The position numbers were made by a program, and so were the translations under genes. This document shows positions 45,414-56,058 of a stretch of 64,000 nt of DNA, piece by piece; the first letter of the stretch is position 1, and every line of letters starts with the position of its first letter. The stretch is from positions 62,001 through 126,000 of the forward strand of contig WACJ01000045.1 of assembly GCA_008973525.1 (NCBI GenBank), read 5' to 3'. Source of the DNA: Stenopsyche tienmushanensis (lineage: Eukaryota > Arthropoda > Insecta > Trichoptera > Stenopsychidae). The notes beneath the pieces were generated by a model that saw only the letters and a program-made list of their open reading frames with translations, was not told the origin of the DNA and did not search any database.

Positions 45414-48122
45414 ATGCGCGTCAAAGTGATTAGTCGCAATCCTGATGAATATATTCGACAAACAACTCGAGATATACATAAAGGTATGTCTTATCTTCCT
45501 TAAGGATGTATTATGTTTGTGGATTATTCATAATCATTGTATTTTTGACAAATTTAACAGTTCCCAGAAACTATGATCCCGGATTGCATCCGTTCGAAGC
45601 TCCCAGGGAATATGTTCGCGCATTGAATGCCGTAAAATTAGAGAGGGTATTCGCGAAACCTTTTATTGGTTGTCTGGATGGCCACTCCGATGGAGTATCC
45701 TGTCTGGCGACTCATCCAAAACAATTATCGCTCACGGCGAGCGGTGCTTTTGATGGAGAAGTTCGCTTGTGGAATCTCCCTACGCAGACATGCTTGAGGA
45801 GTTTCGTCGCCCACGAAGGTTATGTGAGACAATTGTGCTTTTTACCAGACGGTAAACGATTCATAACCGTCGGCGATGATAAAACGATTAAAACGTGGAA
45901 CGTTGAAAAACCACCGCATAATCGACAAGAAGAACCCATTAATACATTATTGAGCAAATCAATGGTTACGGGAATATCACATCATCGTAGTAATCCAATA
46001 TTTGCTACTTGCGGAGAAATTTGTCAGCTATGGGAAGAAACGAGAAGTGAGCCGATTAAAACTTTCCAATGGGGAGTAGATAGCTTACATCACGTTGCCT
46101 TTAATCAAGTAAGTAATTGAGTTTAATTGAATAATTAACATATTACCAGGTCATTCAGTAGGGACACTCGAAATTTGTTAGGTTATAATGGCCATGTTGT
46201 TAAAACAACATTTGTCAAATTTGTTGTGAATTGTTCAGTAGTGTATGGCAAATCACTATAGAATGTTATAGCGTTGAATAACTTGTGGAAATCGTCAAAT
46301 TTTATTTTCAAAATCAGTGCTTCGTTTAAGAAACATTTCACTGTGTAAGTCACAGTATAGTTGTCTAGCAGTTGCTGAAGGTTTTCAACGGATGGCGCAA
46401 TTGTGTTGGCTTCTATTATGTGAGATGATACAATTCTACTACTTAGTATGGGTATTGATTTTACTTTAGAGGCAGCTGCTGTGAGTCGTTTAGAGCAACC
46501 CATTGTTTCTCGTTGCGGGGGCCAGAATGAGCCACCATGTGTCGTGTCTGCAGACACGGCACAGAAACTCCTCTCTTTAGATCTATAGTCCATAGAATAT
46601 GAACTGCGTCCATGTACAAATCCCCGCATAGACAAACTGAAGTATTTGCGAGACCAAGCCCTATTGAATGGGCGCTAAAACGACCATGTTCCTTAAGGAA
46701 CTGTGATATCAAATGGTTTGGGTTGAAGAATACGCTCCCATTCATCTAGTGCAGCCTTTTATGCCCACTTTCTTAATTCATCCAAGTCTTTTCTTGTTTC
46801 TACATCCTCTGGATTGAGGAGTTTGTTGTTTGTTTTCCAGTGAAATTTGCAGACACTGAGTTTGAGTTGCTGATCAAGTGGTGTAATGCCTGCCAGTACT
46901 GGTAAGCTGTTTGTTGATACAGTCCGATAGACTCCAGTAATGCAGAGTAGCAGCAATCTTTATACACTTTTGAGTCATCTAAGACTGGTTTTGCACATGG
47001 CATATTAGTCGTCTTTCTTCCATACTCCAACTCCATACTGTGCAATATTAACATAGTAGCATCATAAGTAATGCGATTGAATGACGACAGTTCTATTTGA
47101 TAGCTTCTAGTGAGATTCATCACATCAACAAATTAAGTGGATATCTCACATACAAATTATTCTATTTACATTTAAAATCGAGCGTCCTTATTGAAAAGCC
47201 CGTAAAAATTATATAGAAACATTTAAATTTTAATCAATTATAATGATAACAGGTAGAAAAGAATTTATTGGCTTGCTGCGCAAGTGACCGCAGTATCATA
47301 CTCTACGATAGCAGAGAATCTGGACCGGTGCGCAAAATAGTTTTAGATTTACGATCTAATGCGTTATGCTGGAATCCAATGGAAGCTTTTATTTTCACCG
47401 TTGCTAATGAAGATTATAAGTACGCAACTTTAATGAAGCTACACATCAAATCATCAACAGTTCAATATTTTACTGATAATTTTAATTTTTCAGTCTGTAC
47501 ACTTTCGACACGCGTAAACTATCACACCCCGTAACTATTCACATGGATCACGTCTCAGCCGTAATCGATTTAGATTATTCTCCAACCGGTTTACAATTTG
47601 TATCCGCTAGTTATGATAAAACTGTAAGAATATTCGAAGCTAATAAAGGCCATTCTAGAGACGTGTACCATACGAAACGTATGCAACGATTAACTTGCAT
47701 AAAATGGTCGTTGGATGACAAATACATTTTTAGCGGATCTGATGAAATGAACATTCGTATTTGGAAATCGAGAGCATCAGAAAAAATGGGCGCGGTAAGT
47801 TTCGCAATACATTCATTTATCTTTGTTCAAATGCATATTTATTTTATTCATGCGTTAATTTTAATTTTAGCTTAAACCGAGAGAAAAGCAAGCTTTGAAT
47901 TATTCACAAGCACTTAAAGAGAAATTTGCCAGCCATCCTCAGATCAAAAGAATCGCCAGACATAGACAAGTTCCGAAGCATGTCCACAATGCTCAACGTG
48001 AATTACGAGTTATTAAAGACAAAATTAAACGCAAGGAATCCAATCGCAGGGTTCACAGTAAACCTGGATCTGTGCCTTATGTATCGGAAAAGAAGAAACA
48101 TGTTATTAAAGAGCATGAATAA
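45414..48122 (+). CDS. DCAF13: DCAF13/Sof1 WD40 ribosome-biogenesis factor, 5 exons, 445 aa
   Basis: Nucleolar WD40 protein of the small-subunit processome needed for 18S rRNA maturation; in animals also a CUL4-DDB1 substrate receptor (family knowledge). Exons: 45,414-45,483; 45,561-46,108; 47,253-47,419; 47,494-47,794; 47,871-48,122. They total 1,338 bp, and 445 aa equals the human length. The N-terminus reads MRVKVISRNPDEYIRQT, then PRNYDPGLHPFE. WD repeats start near residue 62 (LDGHSDGVSC, AHEGYVRQLCF with VGDDKTIKTW). NPMEAFIFTVANEDY, MDHVSAVIDLDYSPTG and GSDEMNIRIWKSRASEK are strongly family-like. The basic Sof1 domain (about 356-442) includes KRIARHRQVPK and ends HSKPGSVPYVSEKKKHV. Intron 2 (1.1 kb) contains an antisense R1-like LINE fragment. 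A variant ATTAAA signal lies at 48,200-48,205. Confidence 0.95.
46183..47125 (-). pseudogene. R1-like LINE 3' fragment inside DCAF13 intron 2
   Basis: On the minus strand, in several frames, RTVSTNSLPVLAGITPLDQQ, KDLDELRKWA, then HLISQFLKEHGRFSAHSIGL and CLCGD...AVHILW. These match the region after the reverse transcriptase domain of R1-clade LINEs: the YRTVST..VLAGxxPLD block and the zinc-finger-like HGxFxxxL...C.CG....HxLxxC block. Frameshifted and 5' truncated. It makes up most of the intron and is antisense to DCAF13. Confidence 0.8.
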
Positions 48123-48516
48123 TTTTTTTTGTGTTTATTTACGTTTGAATTATTTTTATAAATACAGTTTCTAGTTCTCCCACTATATTCTTTCATTTTA
48201 TTAAAATTGGTTCGTAACAAGACCATTCTCAGAAGGGAAAACGCAGAGTTGAGGAATACATTCCGGATATAATTGCTATCGCATGCTACTCTGATGGAGG
48301 TTCATCCACAGCTCCCTTGTGTACAAATGTGCATTAAATCGAGAAACGCTTTCTATTAAATTATTACTATGCTTCATTAACCCTACAAGTATTAGTGGTA
48401 TTCAAACGTTGGACTCTTCTTCAATATTAACAGAATATTAATGACTATTTTTTTATTTATTTTTACTCTACGATGTAGACTCCAAGTGTGATGCCAACAA
48501 GCAGCCGAAGATTGCA
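48123..48516. other. 3' flank of DCAF13, nothing else recognised
   Basis: Contains the probable 3' UTR of DCAF13 up to about 48,225. No further feature. Confidence 0.4.
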
Positions 48517-48553
48517 GGGGCGTAACTAGGGAGATGGCAAAGCAGGCGCCGTT
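48517..48553 (+). mobile_element. Family A hAT-like MITE, terminal relic
   Basis: Only the left terminus remains, CAGGGGCGTAACTAGGGAGA followed by TGGCAAAGCAGGCGCC. It agrees well with the termini at 4,007, 11,817 and 38,064 and helps define the family end. Confidence 0.65.
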
Positions 48554-48559
48554 TTTTGA

Positions 48560-49100
48560 ATGTGGCAAATACTTCGGATTGTTTCTTTTGCGTCAGCACT
48601 TCGACTTTATTCTTACATTCCATCCAAGTGATCTTCAACATCAACAGCATATTTTGTTCATATTTTCATTCATTTTATTCAAGTAGCATCCAAGATATTT
48701 GTACTTCATGATATCATTGTCCACTCGTATTCTTTTGATGTTATTTGAGATTTTGCTGAAAACCAGCTACTTCGTTTTCTTAACGTTAATTTCAGCCCCA
48801 TTATGTGTAACGACTGCATTTAACAATCATTGCAGATTGTTGATACTCCCGTTTATCAATATGTTCCGAGTATATGTTGAATAACAGTAGAGACAGTACA
48901 TAACTCCGTCAACTCGGATATCGGCGAATTCCAGTAAAGATTTGTTATTGTATGTGTATTGCTGTTGTCCAGGCCTAATTGTATTAGAATATGATGTAGC
49001 TTCTTGCAATTCTTTAATCTTGTGTCCACACCAACTGAACGAAACAGGTTCAATATTGTCCGAATGAAGACCGAATGCTTGGTAAGTACATAACATCTAT
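48560..49100 (-). pseudogene. RTE-like LINE reverse transcriptase fragment
   Basis: The minus strand, across frameshifts, reads NILINGSINNL, LLNAVVTHNGAEINVKKTK, LVFSKISNNIKRIRVDND and YKYLGCYLNKMNEN. These recall the post-catalytic part of RTE-type reverse transcriptases (xEINVKKTK...S...KYLG). The YADD box itself appears deleted between NGSINNL and LLNAVV. Confidence 0.7.
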
Positions 49101-49124
49101 GGTTGCTGTTTACCTTAACAACCA

Positions 49125-49215
49125 CCAGACCAATGCGCACAACTCCCCAAAGTTTCATCGCAATCGGATAAATGGTAAAGGAACGTATACAGGACAAACA
49201 AACCACAGACATTTA
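49125..49215 (+). repeat. LINE/SINE-like 3' tail, third copy
   Basis: TTTCATCGCAATCGGATAAA, TGGTAAAGGAACGTATACAG and GACAAACAAACCACAGACAT match the tandem tails at 16.5-16.7 kb. Confidence 0.6.
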
Positions 49216-49987
49216 GACGAAGAGATTTTTATGATTCTTTTTGTGTTATTCATCGGTTTTTGTTAATTTTGGAAGAGGAATGGGTTAAAACAAAAACAAC
49301 AATTGCAACTCTCACTGGTGTTGTATTTAAATATACATGTATTATGTCGACATTTAAACTAGATAAATCAATAACAACATTAAAATTGTAGCCTTCTAGG
49401 ACCACAAATAATGTAAACAGTTCTCAATATCGCAGCTTGAAATATATATATTTATACATATATTTGGTTCAAATTTAGTGTTCCCTGTAGATAATTTTAA
49501 TATAATTTAGTTTTTGTTGATTTTATAGCAAAAAGATCATAAAATATTTTTGACATCAGATTAAAAATTATCTATGGTGGGAAAGTACAAAAATCAAAAT
49601 ACGCTTATCAAAAATATCCAAAAATTATAAAATATACTTCCTCGCCTCCGATACCCGATCTTAAAGCATAGTATTATAGATTGTATCACTTGGAATACAA
49701 AAACAAGGTGAATCGATAAAAGTAACAGTTTTTATAGCAGCAGAACTATGTTTTAGCGACGTCGACGCAGCCGCCGATCTTTTAAAATTTACAATCGAAA
49801 AATGTGTTTTTGAGAGTTTATAAATTTGTGCCTTATTGATAATTTAACCGTTTCGATTTTTATTCGATAACAATAGAGTCGGCGGCTTTCATCGTCGGAT
49901 ACAATGATGATATAACAACGTTCTACTGCATGCCTCTTTTATAAATAATTACCTCGGAATTGTTAAACAATGTCAGATATATTGACC
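49216..49987. other. Intergenic, nothing recognised
   Basis: AT-rich, with no coding or repeat feature. Confidence 0.4.
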
Positions 49988-50130
49988 CTAGATCACTAAT
50001 CGATTGATGTGCACGCGCAGTGAATACGCCTGAATTTGCTTGTTTAAAAAGGTACTGAGCGAGGCGGGGAAGGTTCGGGAACTCCGGTTTCCGAGTCGGT
50101 AGTCTATGAGACTAACGATTAGTGATCTAG
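49988..50130. repeat. 143-bp foldback element with perfect 15-bp inverted ends
   Basis: CTAGATCACTAATCG (49,988-50,002) and its exact reverse complement (50,116-50,130) enclose a 113-bp GC-richer centre. A B-box-like GGTTCGGGAAC lies inside. No target duplication is evident and I saw no second copy in the window. Confidence 0.7.
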
Positions 50131-50466
50131 CGTTAAATATTCAACTTCGAGTTGATAGCCTCACCGCTGACATTCGGCTCTCTCGCAATATAATCCTATC
50201 AGTATACGACCTGCGAGCGTTTCCGCTCGAGGTAAAGCATTAAAAATTATAATAAATAAGGACAACAATTCACATGCTCTCATATTGTCGTTTCGATAAT
50301 TAAGTATTACACAAATCTCAACAGTTTTGTACTGTATACAAAGAAAATTAACCAGAAATCTGATCGGAGCTTGCCATAAGAAGATACAAAAATATAAATA
50401 ATGTGTTATTATTGATATGACTTCCTCTTAAAAAAAATTTGAAAATCTTATAAAACTATTGGAATA
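50131..50466. other. Intergenic, nothing recognised
   Basis: AT-rich spacer with no recognised feature. Confidence 0.4.
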
Positions 50467-51046
50467 TTAACCCCTTGAATGGTATTTAAAAATCTAGCTC
50501 TTTCGACCCACAAAAGTAGTCAAAGCGGACCATTCCTTAATCTATTCTGCGTGAACTTGTTCATACCAAACATTTTTTGGTATAATCGGTATTTTCGTAT
50601 AATATACAAGAATTTCCTCGAGGTTTTGCTTCGAATTTAGATATTTTCACACAAAGAAAATCTTATTTACTTAATTAAAATTTCAGTTTAGGCTTTTAAG
50701 GAAAAAAGTTCCTAAACTATTCCTCTGTTAAGTACTCAAAGGAAATAAAAGCAACGTTACTCCTTTTTAAAATTCTGTTATCCCTGTGTTCCTTTAAAAA
50801 TTTAGTACAAATTTAAATATTACAAAACGTTATAGATCTTACACTATTAAAATAAGAACAGCCCGTATTCGTATTTTAATAATATACCAGATTATAATTT
50901 TATATCATAAAAATATTGATTTTAAATTCTTAAATTAAACTCTTTTAATTTATCGAACCTTTGTGCAAGTTTTAAGGTTTTAATTTAAAACAAAATCGTA
51001 TTTCTTGAACACAAAGTGAATCTTAAGTCACCACTAAAGGGGTTAA
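50467..51046. mobile_element. piggyBac-like MITE, 572 bp, TTAA-flanked
   Basis: Left end CCCCTTGAATGGT and right end (read inverted) CCCCTTTAGTGGT are imperfect inverted repeats. Each is flanked by TTAA (50,467-50,470 and 51,043-51,046), as expected for piggyBac-type insertion. The interior is AT-rich and non-coding. Confidence 0.7.
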
Positions 51047-51069
51047 TGGTAATACCCTAAACTAGAAAC

Positions 51070-51420
51070 TATCCAGCACAGCCAACACGAATATCTGTCA
51101 GACCAATCTATTAAAATACTGATGAAATAAACTAGAATGAACGATAAATAATTGAATCCTGTCCATGAACATCGCTACTAATCTAAAACAATTTTATTTA
51201 ATACTGAAAAATCAATAAACGGTGATATTTTAGCTGTTTATTAAAATCAACAATGTCCAATACATGACTTAATTCGTTTTGTCATTGGTAATTTTAATTT
51301 AACGATGTAATCCAAACACGGCCAATACTTGGCAAGACCATTCTTTTAAATTACTGACGAAGACTCCTAAATTGAATAATAAATAATAAAGACGTGTCCA
51401 TGAACTCTGTTCTAAATACT
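51070..51420. repeat. Imperfect ~235-bp direct repeat downstream of the desaturase
   Basis: Two diverged units share, in order, CACxGCCAAxAC, an ATCTGTCAGACCA-like stretch, TTAAAxTACTGAxGAA, GATAAATAATTGAA-like words and GTCCATGAAC (51,169 and 51,400). They lie 150-500 bp past the desaturase stop, so they may belong to its 3' UTR. Confidence 0.5.
51237..51242 (-). terminator. Possible polyadenylation signal of the desaturase gene
   Basis: AATAAA on the minus strand 332 bp past the stop codon; another lies at 51,193-51,198. Either would place the direct repeat at least partly within the 3' UTR. Confidence 0.35.
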
Positions 51421-51573
51421 ATTAATCTTTGCCTGTTGAGAAAATCAGCCGATGTTAAATCGAACGATCATAGAGGATTTGTGTGATTGCCGATTGCTGA
51501 TTTTCGTCATTCGAATTTATAATTATTTTTTACACAAAGATTTAAAATTGAATTAAACCGCCGCGCGTATCCA

Positions 51574-52882
51574 TTATTCATCCTTCTTGTTGATGATGAT
51601 TGCGTTGTCTATCTCTTCTTTCGGTTGATCTTTGTCTCCCCAGCCCCATAAGTGATGAGTCCCATCGCCGGTTCGTTTGACTCTCTTCTCGATGATCTCC
51701 TCCGAGACAGTCTTTAAATCGTATGCCCATCCGATTTTGGCGAAGAAATCGATGAAATGAGTCGTGAAATTCAATCGGTTGTTTCCGAGCTCTGCGGTTT
51801 TGTAATCCCAGGGGAACGTATGATGATAATTGTGGTATCCTTCGCCGAGAGCAAACACCGCCACTGACATATTCTGCGTGGGATTTATGTATCTATCGTA
51901 CGGTTTGCCGCCCCATTTGTGAGCGGCGCTGTTGACCAGCCATGTAACGTTCAGGATGAACGTGTATCGGAACATCGTGGCTACGAACCAAGAATTTTGC
52001 CAAGTTTCGCCCCAATAGTAGACGGGAATTATAGTCGGAATTATAAAGCAAACCACCGGCATGATATATATATAATATCTGTAAGAGTAAAAATATTATA
52101 AAAGATGCCTACGTAAAAGCAAGCGTAATAATAGCAAATTAACGGCACATATGCTTACTTCTTTTGGAAACGAAGAATTGGATCAGCATATAAATCACTC
52201 ATGTCGAGTCCTTTACCCTTTTCTTTCAAATCGGGATGTTTCCTACACAGCAGCCAGCCTATGTGCGAGAAAAAGAATCCGCGCGTTGCATTATGAGGAT
52301 CGGCATCAGTTTCACTGTATTTATGATGCATTCTATGGTCTCTCGCCCAATCAATTACAGAGTCCTGAAAAATATATGTTTATATATATAGATATTTTGA
52401 ATCTATTATTATAATAAATTTGGAATGTTTAAGTGTAAAATATTTACCTGAAATGCGAGGGTATTAAATGTCATGAGAATAAGTCGGAGTGGCCATTTAG
52501 CTTTATATGATCTATGCGCCCATTGCCTGTGTGCTCCTGCAGTTATTCCCAGGCCGGACGCTATATAAAGCAGTATAGCTGAAAATATTAACAAAAAATC
52601 AGATTAATACGCTTACGATACGATAGTCTTCAATCACATTTGTAAGACATGCTCACCTAATAAATCTGTTTGCCACTTTGCTGAAGTTAAAAATAAATAT
52701 CCTCCGTACAAAGCAGCCACATGAAGATATGCGAATAAAATAATATTCCTCCAGACGAGTTTAACTTCCCTTTTCTTGGTTGTACTAGCTTTCGTTGCTT
52801 CTTGGCTTAGAGCTAAATCATTTGTCTGCGCGTCCGTCTCAAATAGGACTCCGGTGGCACCGTCTTTAGTACATGGAGCCAT
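51574..52882 (-). CDS. Membrane acyl-CoA desaturase, delta-9-like, 4 coding exons, 355 aa
   Basis: ER membrane di-iron enzyme that puts a cis double bond into saturated acyl-CoA, with cytochrome b5 as electron donor. Exons: 52,657-52,882; 52,448-52,578; 52,159-52,364; 51,574-52,078; phases agree and the total is 1,068 bp. GVLFETDAQTNDLALS at the N-terminus and THHLWGWGDKDQPKEEID at the C-terminus are typical of lepidopteran delta-9 enzymes. Histidine boxes are HRQWAH (92-97), HRMHH (129-133) and HNYHH (270-274). The first normally reads HRLWAH; here Gln replaces Leu, but all metal-binding His are kept. The stretch used to classify moth desaturases reads NPTQ rather than KPSE or NPVE, so regiospecificity is uncertain. 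A 3' splice-like AG at 52,908 suggests a 5' UTR intron. Confidence 0.95.
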
Positions 52883-52913
52883 TCTCGTTGATGTATTGTG
52901 GTCCTCGCTGCAA

Positions 52914-52920
52914 TTTTATA
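52914..52920 (-). promoter_or_regulatory. TATA-like word upstream of the desaturase
   Basis: TATAAAA on the minus strand, 32 bp above the ATG. As a promoter it would leave almost no 5' UTR. The adjacent TTGCAG may instead be a splice acceptor, in which case this word is incidental. Confidence 0.25.
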
Positions 52921-52924
52921 CCGA

Positions 52925-55082
52925 CGTTATTTAAACACTCAAAACAAATATACAAAAAAGTAATCTAGTTCAAATATGTTTAATAAAATATAAGTTGTGA
53001 TTGCGGAAGGAATGAATAAATGAAAGATTACGCCGTCGCAAATTGTTTGGCTTCCCCATAAGCTCAATTGGCAATAGACGAAGACCTTCCCTGTCTAGTC
53101 GAACTTGATAAAAGATTTCCCTACTAAATAAATGCAATATAAATTTGTTTATGCTTCCATTATTGCATATTTTTGGATAATATACGATTGTTTAAGAATA
53201 AATTTACTTCAGCGTGTCATGAAATATTTTAAATAAGTCTGAATTTATTTATACAGACCGTCGGCTTTAATTTGTAAAGCGTAGTCGTATGGCTTTTATA
53301 TGTGGCTAGAAAATTAATACGGATTGACCGTACCCATTGTTGTACCCATTGTGTATCAATTTTACGTTTCCTTTAAATGTTCCGCTGTTGTTGCGTTCAA
53401 ATGGATCACAGAGATTTTATTCCCGTCTTGGAATCTGTATTATGTCTGTACGCCCGTGGATTAATTAATTTCATTATATTAAAGCACGTTTATATTAAAG
53501 ATTAATTAGCATCCAAATGCTGTGATGGTCTATTCAATACTGACGTGGAATGAGATTGATTTGAATCCGTATGCGATCAAATTAATCGAGATCTTTGTAG
53601 AAGAGCATCCGTATTTTCCTCGGGGATATAAATTTGTTCTGGATGCAGATAGAATGTCATGGAAGCGAATGGAAATTTATCAGCTAATGTACTGATTAGC
53701 GGCTCACTTAATTTGTTAATGTGAATTTTGTGTTTGCTCAATGATCTAACGGTCGTATTAAATTCATATTTGTTTATAATTATTGCACAATAATTTTAAA
53801 TTTGTATACAAGTAAAATTCCCTAAGTATTGTTTAACATTTTGATAGATGATAATTAAATTTATCGTTAATAAGATTTTATTTATATATATTTTTGTGGA
53901 TAAAATGCATTTTATTTTATGGAACAATCTATGGAAATAAACAATGCATGAAATCCTCCACATTTTTCAGCACAATTTTACGATGAAAAACCAGCTCAAT
54001 TCCAACATTAAACACAAGAATGGGACAGATGACAATGGAGGCTGTATGACACATACAGATACGTCTTAGGCTGTTGCGCCTGCATGTGGGGGATAGAAAA
54101 AAAACAAGGGCGGAATTCGATGAAATACCAATGAAGGGCCAAAAGTAGGTGACCGACAAAGAGTCGGAGAGGCTAATAGAGGACTTCACCTGTATGAGGG
54201 CGGAGGTTCCATCGCGAAGAGGCGTTTCAGCCGGGGCTACGGCTACTTACTGAAAAACGTCGAAGGATGGGGTGGAGGGTTGCCCCCTCTGGCGCAGCTC
54301 TCGCCTTCAGGGGTCAAAAACCTTTTTATTTATTCCCCGACGTACGCTGCTTTCGTTTAGCTTCCTCCGATTAAAAATGCATGCAATTTGGACTCCAAAA
54401 TATTAAATGCTTCATAGCACAACGATAAAGTCCGTTTCCGTCCGGCGACTTCCAAAATAAAGTCAAAAAAACCACAAAAACCGCCTTATCAATCGATTTT
54501 ATAAAGGTGACTTGATAAAATTCTGAAGTACTGACTTTGAATTATATAATAGGCTTTGAGCATATTTGTTCAAACGTGAAGGGACTTATGTAAATAGGAG
54601 CATGTAAACGACAATACATACAAACGCGAGATAGTCACGAACATGTTTTTGATGTCAAAATGTCAATAGAATATGTGTTTCAGTCTATGTGCTAGAAATG
54701 TACTATCCTTTTACTGATGACTTTAAAAAAATAATGAGTGTTACATACAAAACCAGTATTCAGTTAGAACGCGTCTAGTTGCCTAGTTAAAACTAGTTTT
54801 AACTAGACAAAACGCTCCTTGTTAAATTAAAACTGTTTCGAATGAGATCACGTGACGCATGTTTATCTAGCTTAAATTAATTTTAACTAAGTAGTTCTAG
54901 ATGTAACAAACACATCCATTATGAACTAGTTTCAACTAGTAAATACTGTATAAAACGGCATTAAATCGCTCATATTTGAGCAGGTACTCGCTATGCCATG
55001 GTCACTCGCCGCTCCAAATCGTTGATTAATTTCGCTTTTAAACGCGTTGTTTATAGTTACACATGAAAATTCGGAATTTCGG
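52925..55082. other. Desaturase upstream DNA and intergenic stretch
   Basis: 53,300-53,720 is repeat-free with TAATTAATT and GATTAATTAG words and may hold regulatory DNA for the desaturase. 54,180-54,320 is oddly GC-rich. 54,775-54,960 has several ACTAGTTTTAACTAG-type palindromes. No further coding frame is supported. Confidence 0.35.
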
Positions 55083-55110
55083 TTAACCCTTTGAGCAGTG
55101 AGCCAATTTT
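55083..55110 (+). mobile_element. piggyBac-like terminus
   Basis: TTAA followed by CCCTTTGAGCAGTGAGCC is a typical piggyBac-type end. No clear partner was found nearby. A possible opposing end, GCATGCTGCAAAGGG plus TTAA, lies at 58,160-58,178 with unrelated transposon debris in between. Confidence 0.35.
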
Positions 55111-55344
55111 AAATCGTCATAAACATAGATGCTATATTCGTATGTCCGCCACTTATCATACGTACAAATCCACTTATCTGTCGGGACCGCGCAGCGTGTA
55201 TAAAGTTTGTGTATCAATAAATAAACGCTGTCGATGGCACACAATATTTTACATAAGAATTTACAAATCCTTTATATAAAATGTCCAGAATTTAAAGAGT
55301 TACCCTGTACGCAACAAATATAATATGAATGATTAATTGAACAA

Positions 55345-56058
55345 TACGCTAAAAAATTCAAATATTATTTTGAAAATATGCCCGAAGTAAAGCATCGAGT
55401 GTTTCGTCATTTAGTCTGGATCTGATTTTGGTAGCCGCTGCTGCTGCTGAAAATGCACGCTCAGCCTCCACACTCTTCGGAGGTATCATCATCAGATATT
55501 TAAATGCTAGTCCGAGTTGATGAACGCGTGAGCCCCCATTTTCGTATAGCACCATCAATGTGCTGATAAAATTCCTTTCTGCTGAGACACGGACATTCGC
55601 AAAATTATTTATTTCCGACGCTGCAGATGAATACTTATGTACTATAATACTTTGATGTGATTCGTAATTATATTACGGAGGAATACAAAAATTCTGAAGC
55701 CCGTATCTATTATATTTCATATCGATATTCCCATTAATAGAGTCGAGGTGTAGTAAATACATCACCGGTAGGGAAAGGTTAATATAACAATTTGATATGT
55801 ACTGTATATATGTATACATAGATTAGACAGTTACTGCCCCTAGGCGTCGCCTAAGCTCGCCAATTAGTATTTACGCCACTGTTTCCAAGCGTCCAGATTT
55901 CGGCAATCGGACTGTCTCGATTTAGTAGCCTTCATCGTGCTGGTGAGGTGTATGAATTTTGTTAGATAAAAATTTCAATTCCGAATCGGATTACGTTTAC
56001 TAATCCCGGGATTCATGATCACCTAAAACTGTCCGGGACCCCGGGATTGGATTCCCTA
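55345..56058 (-). mobile_element. hAT element (CCCGGG-end family) with transposase C-terminus
   Basis: On the minus strand the element starts at 56,058 with TAGGGAATCCAATCCCGGGG, then the shared non-coding middle. From 55,558 to 55,358 the frame reads LGLAFKYLMMIPPKSVEAER, AFSAAAAATKIRSRLNDETL and DALLRAYFQNN. This is the hAT C-terminal dimerisation domain (PxxSxxxERxFSxxG...R..L). The rest of the transposase is deleted, and the 3' end is lost near 55,345. Confidence 0.85.

Noticed and set aside
49988..50130. Foldback region considered as a tRNA gene
   Set aside because: It has a B-box-like word but no matching A box and no acceptor/anticodon arms of the right spacing. The long inverted ends do not fit a tRNA.
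54180..54320. GC-rich patch suspected to be an RNA gene
   Set aside because: No cloverleaf, no A/B boxes, and no resemblance to rRNA or snRNA that I know.
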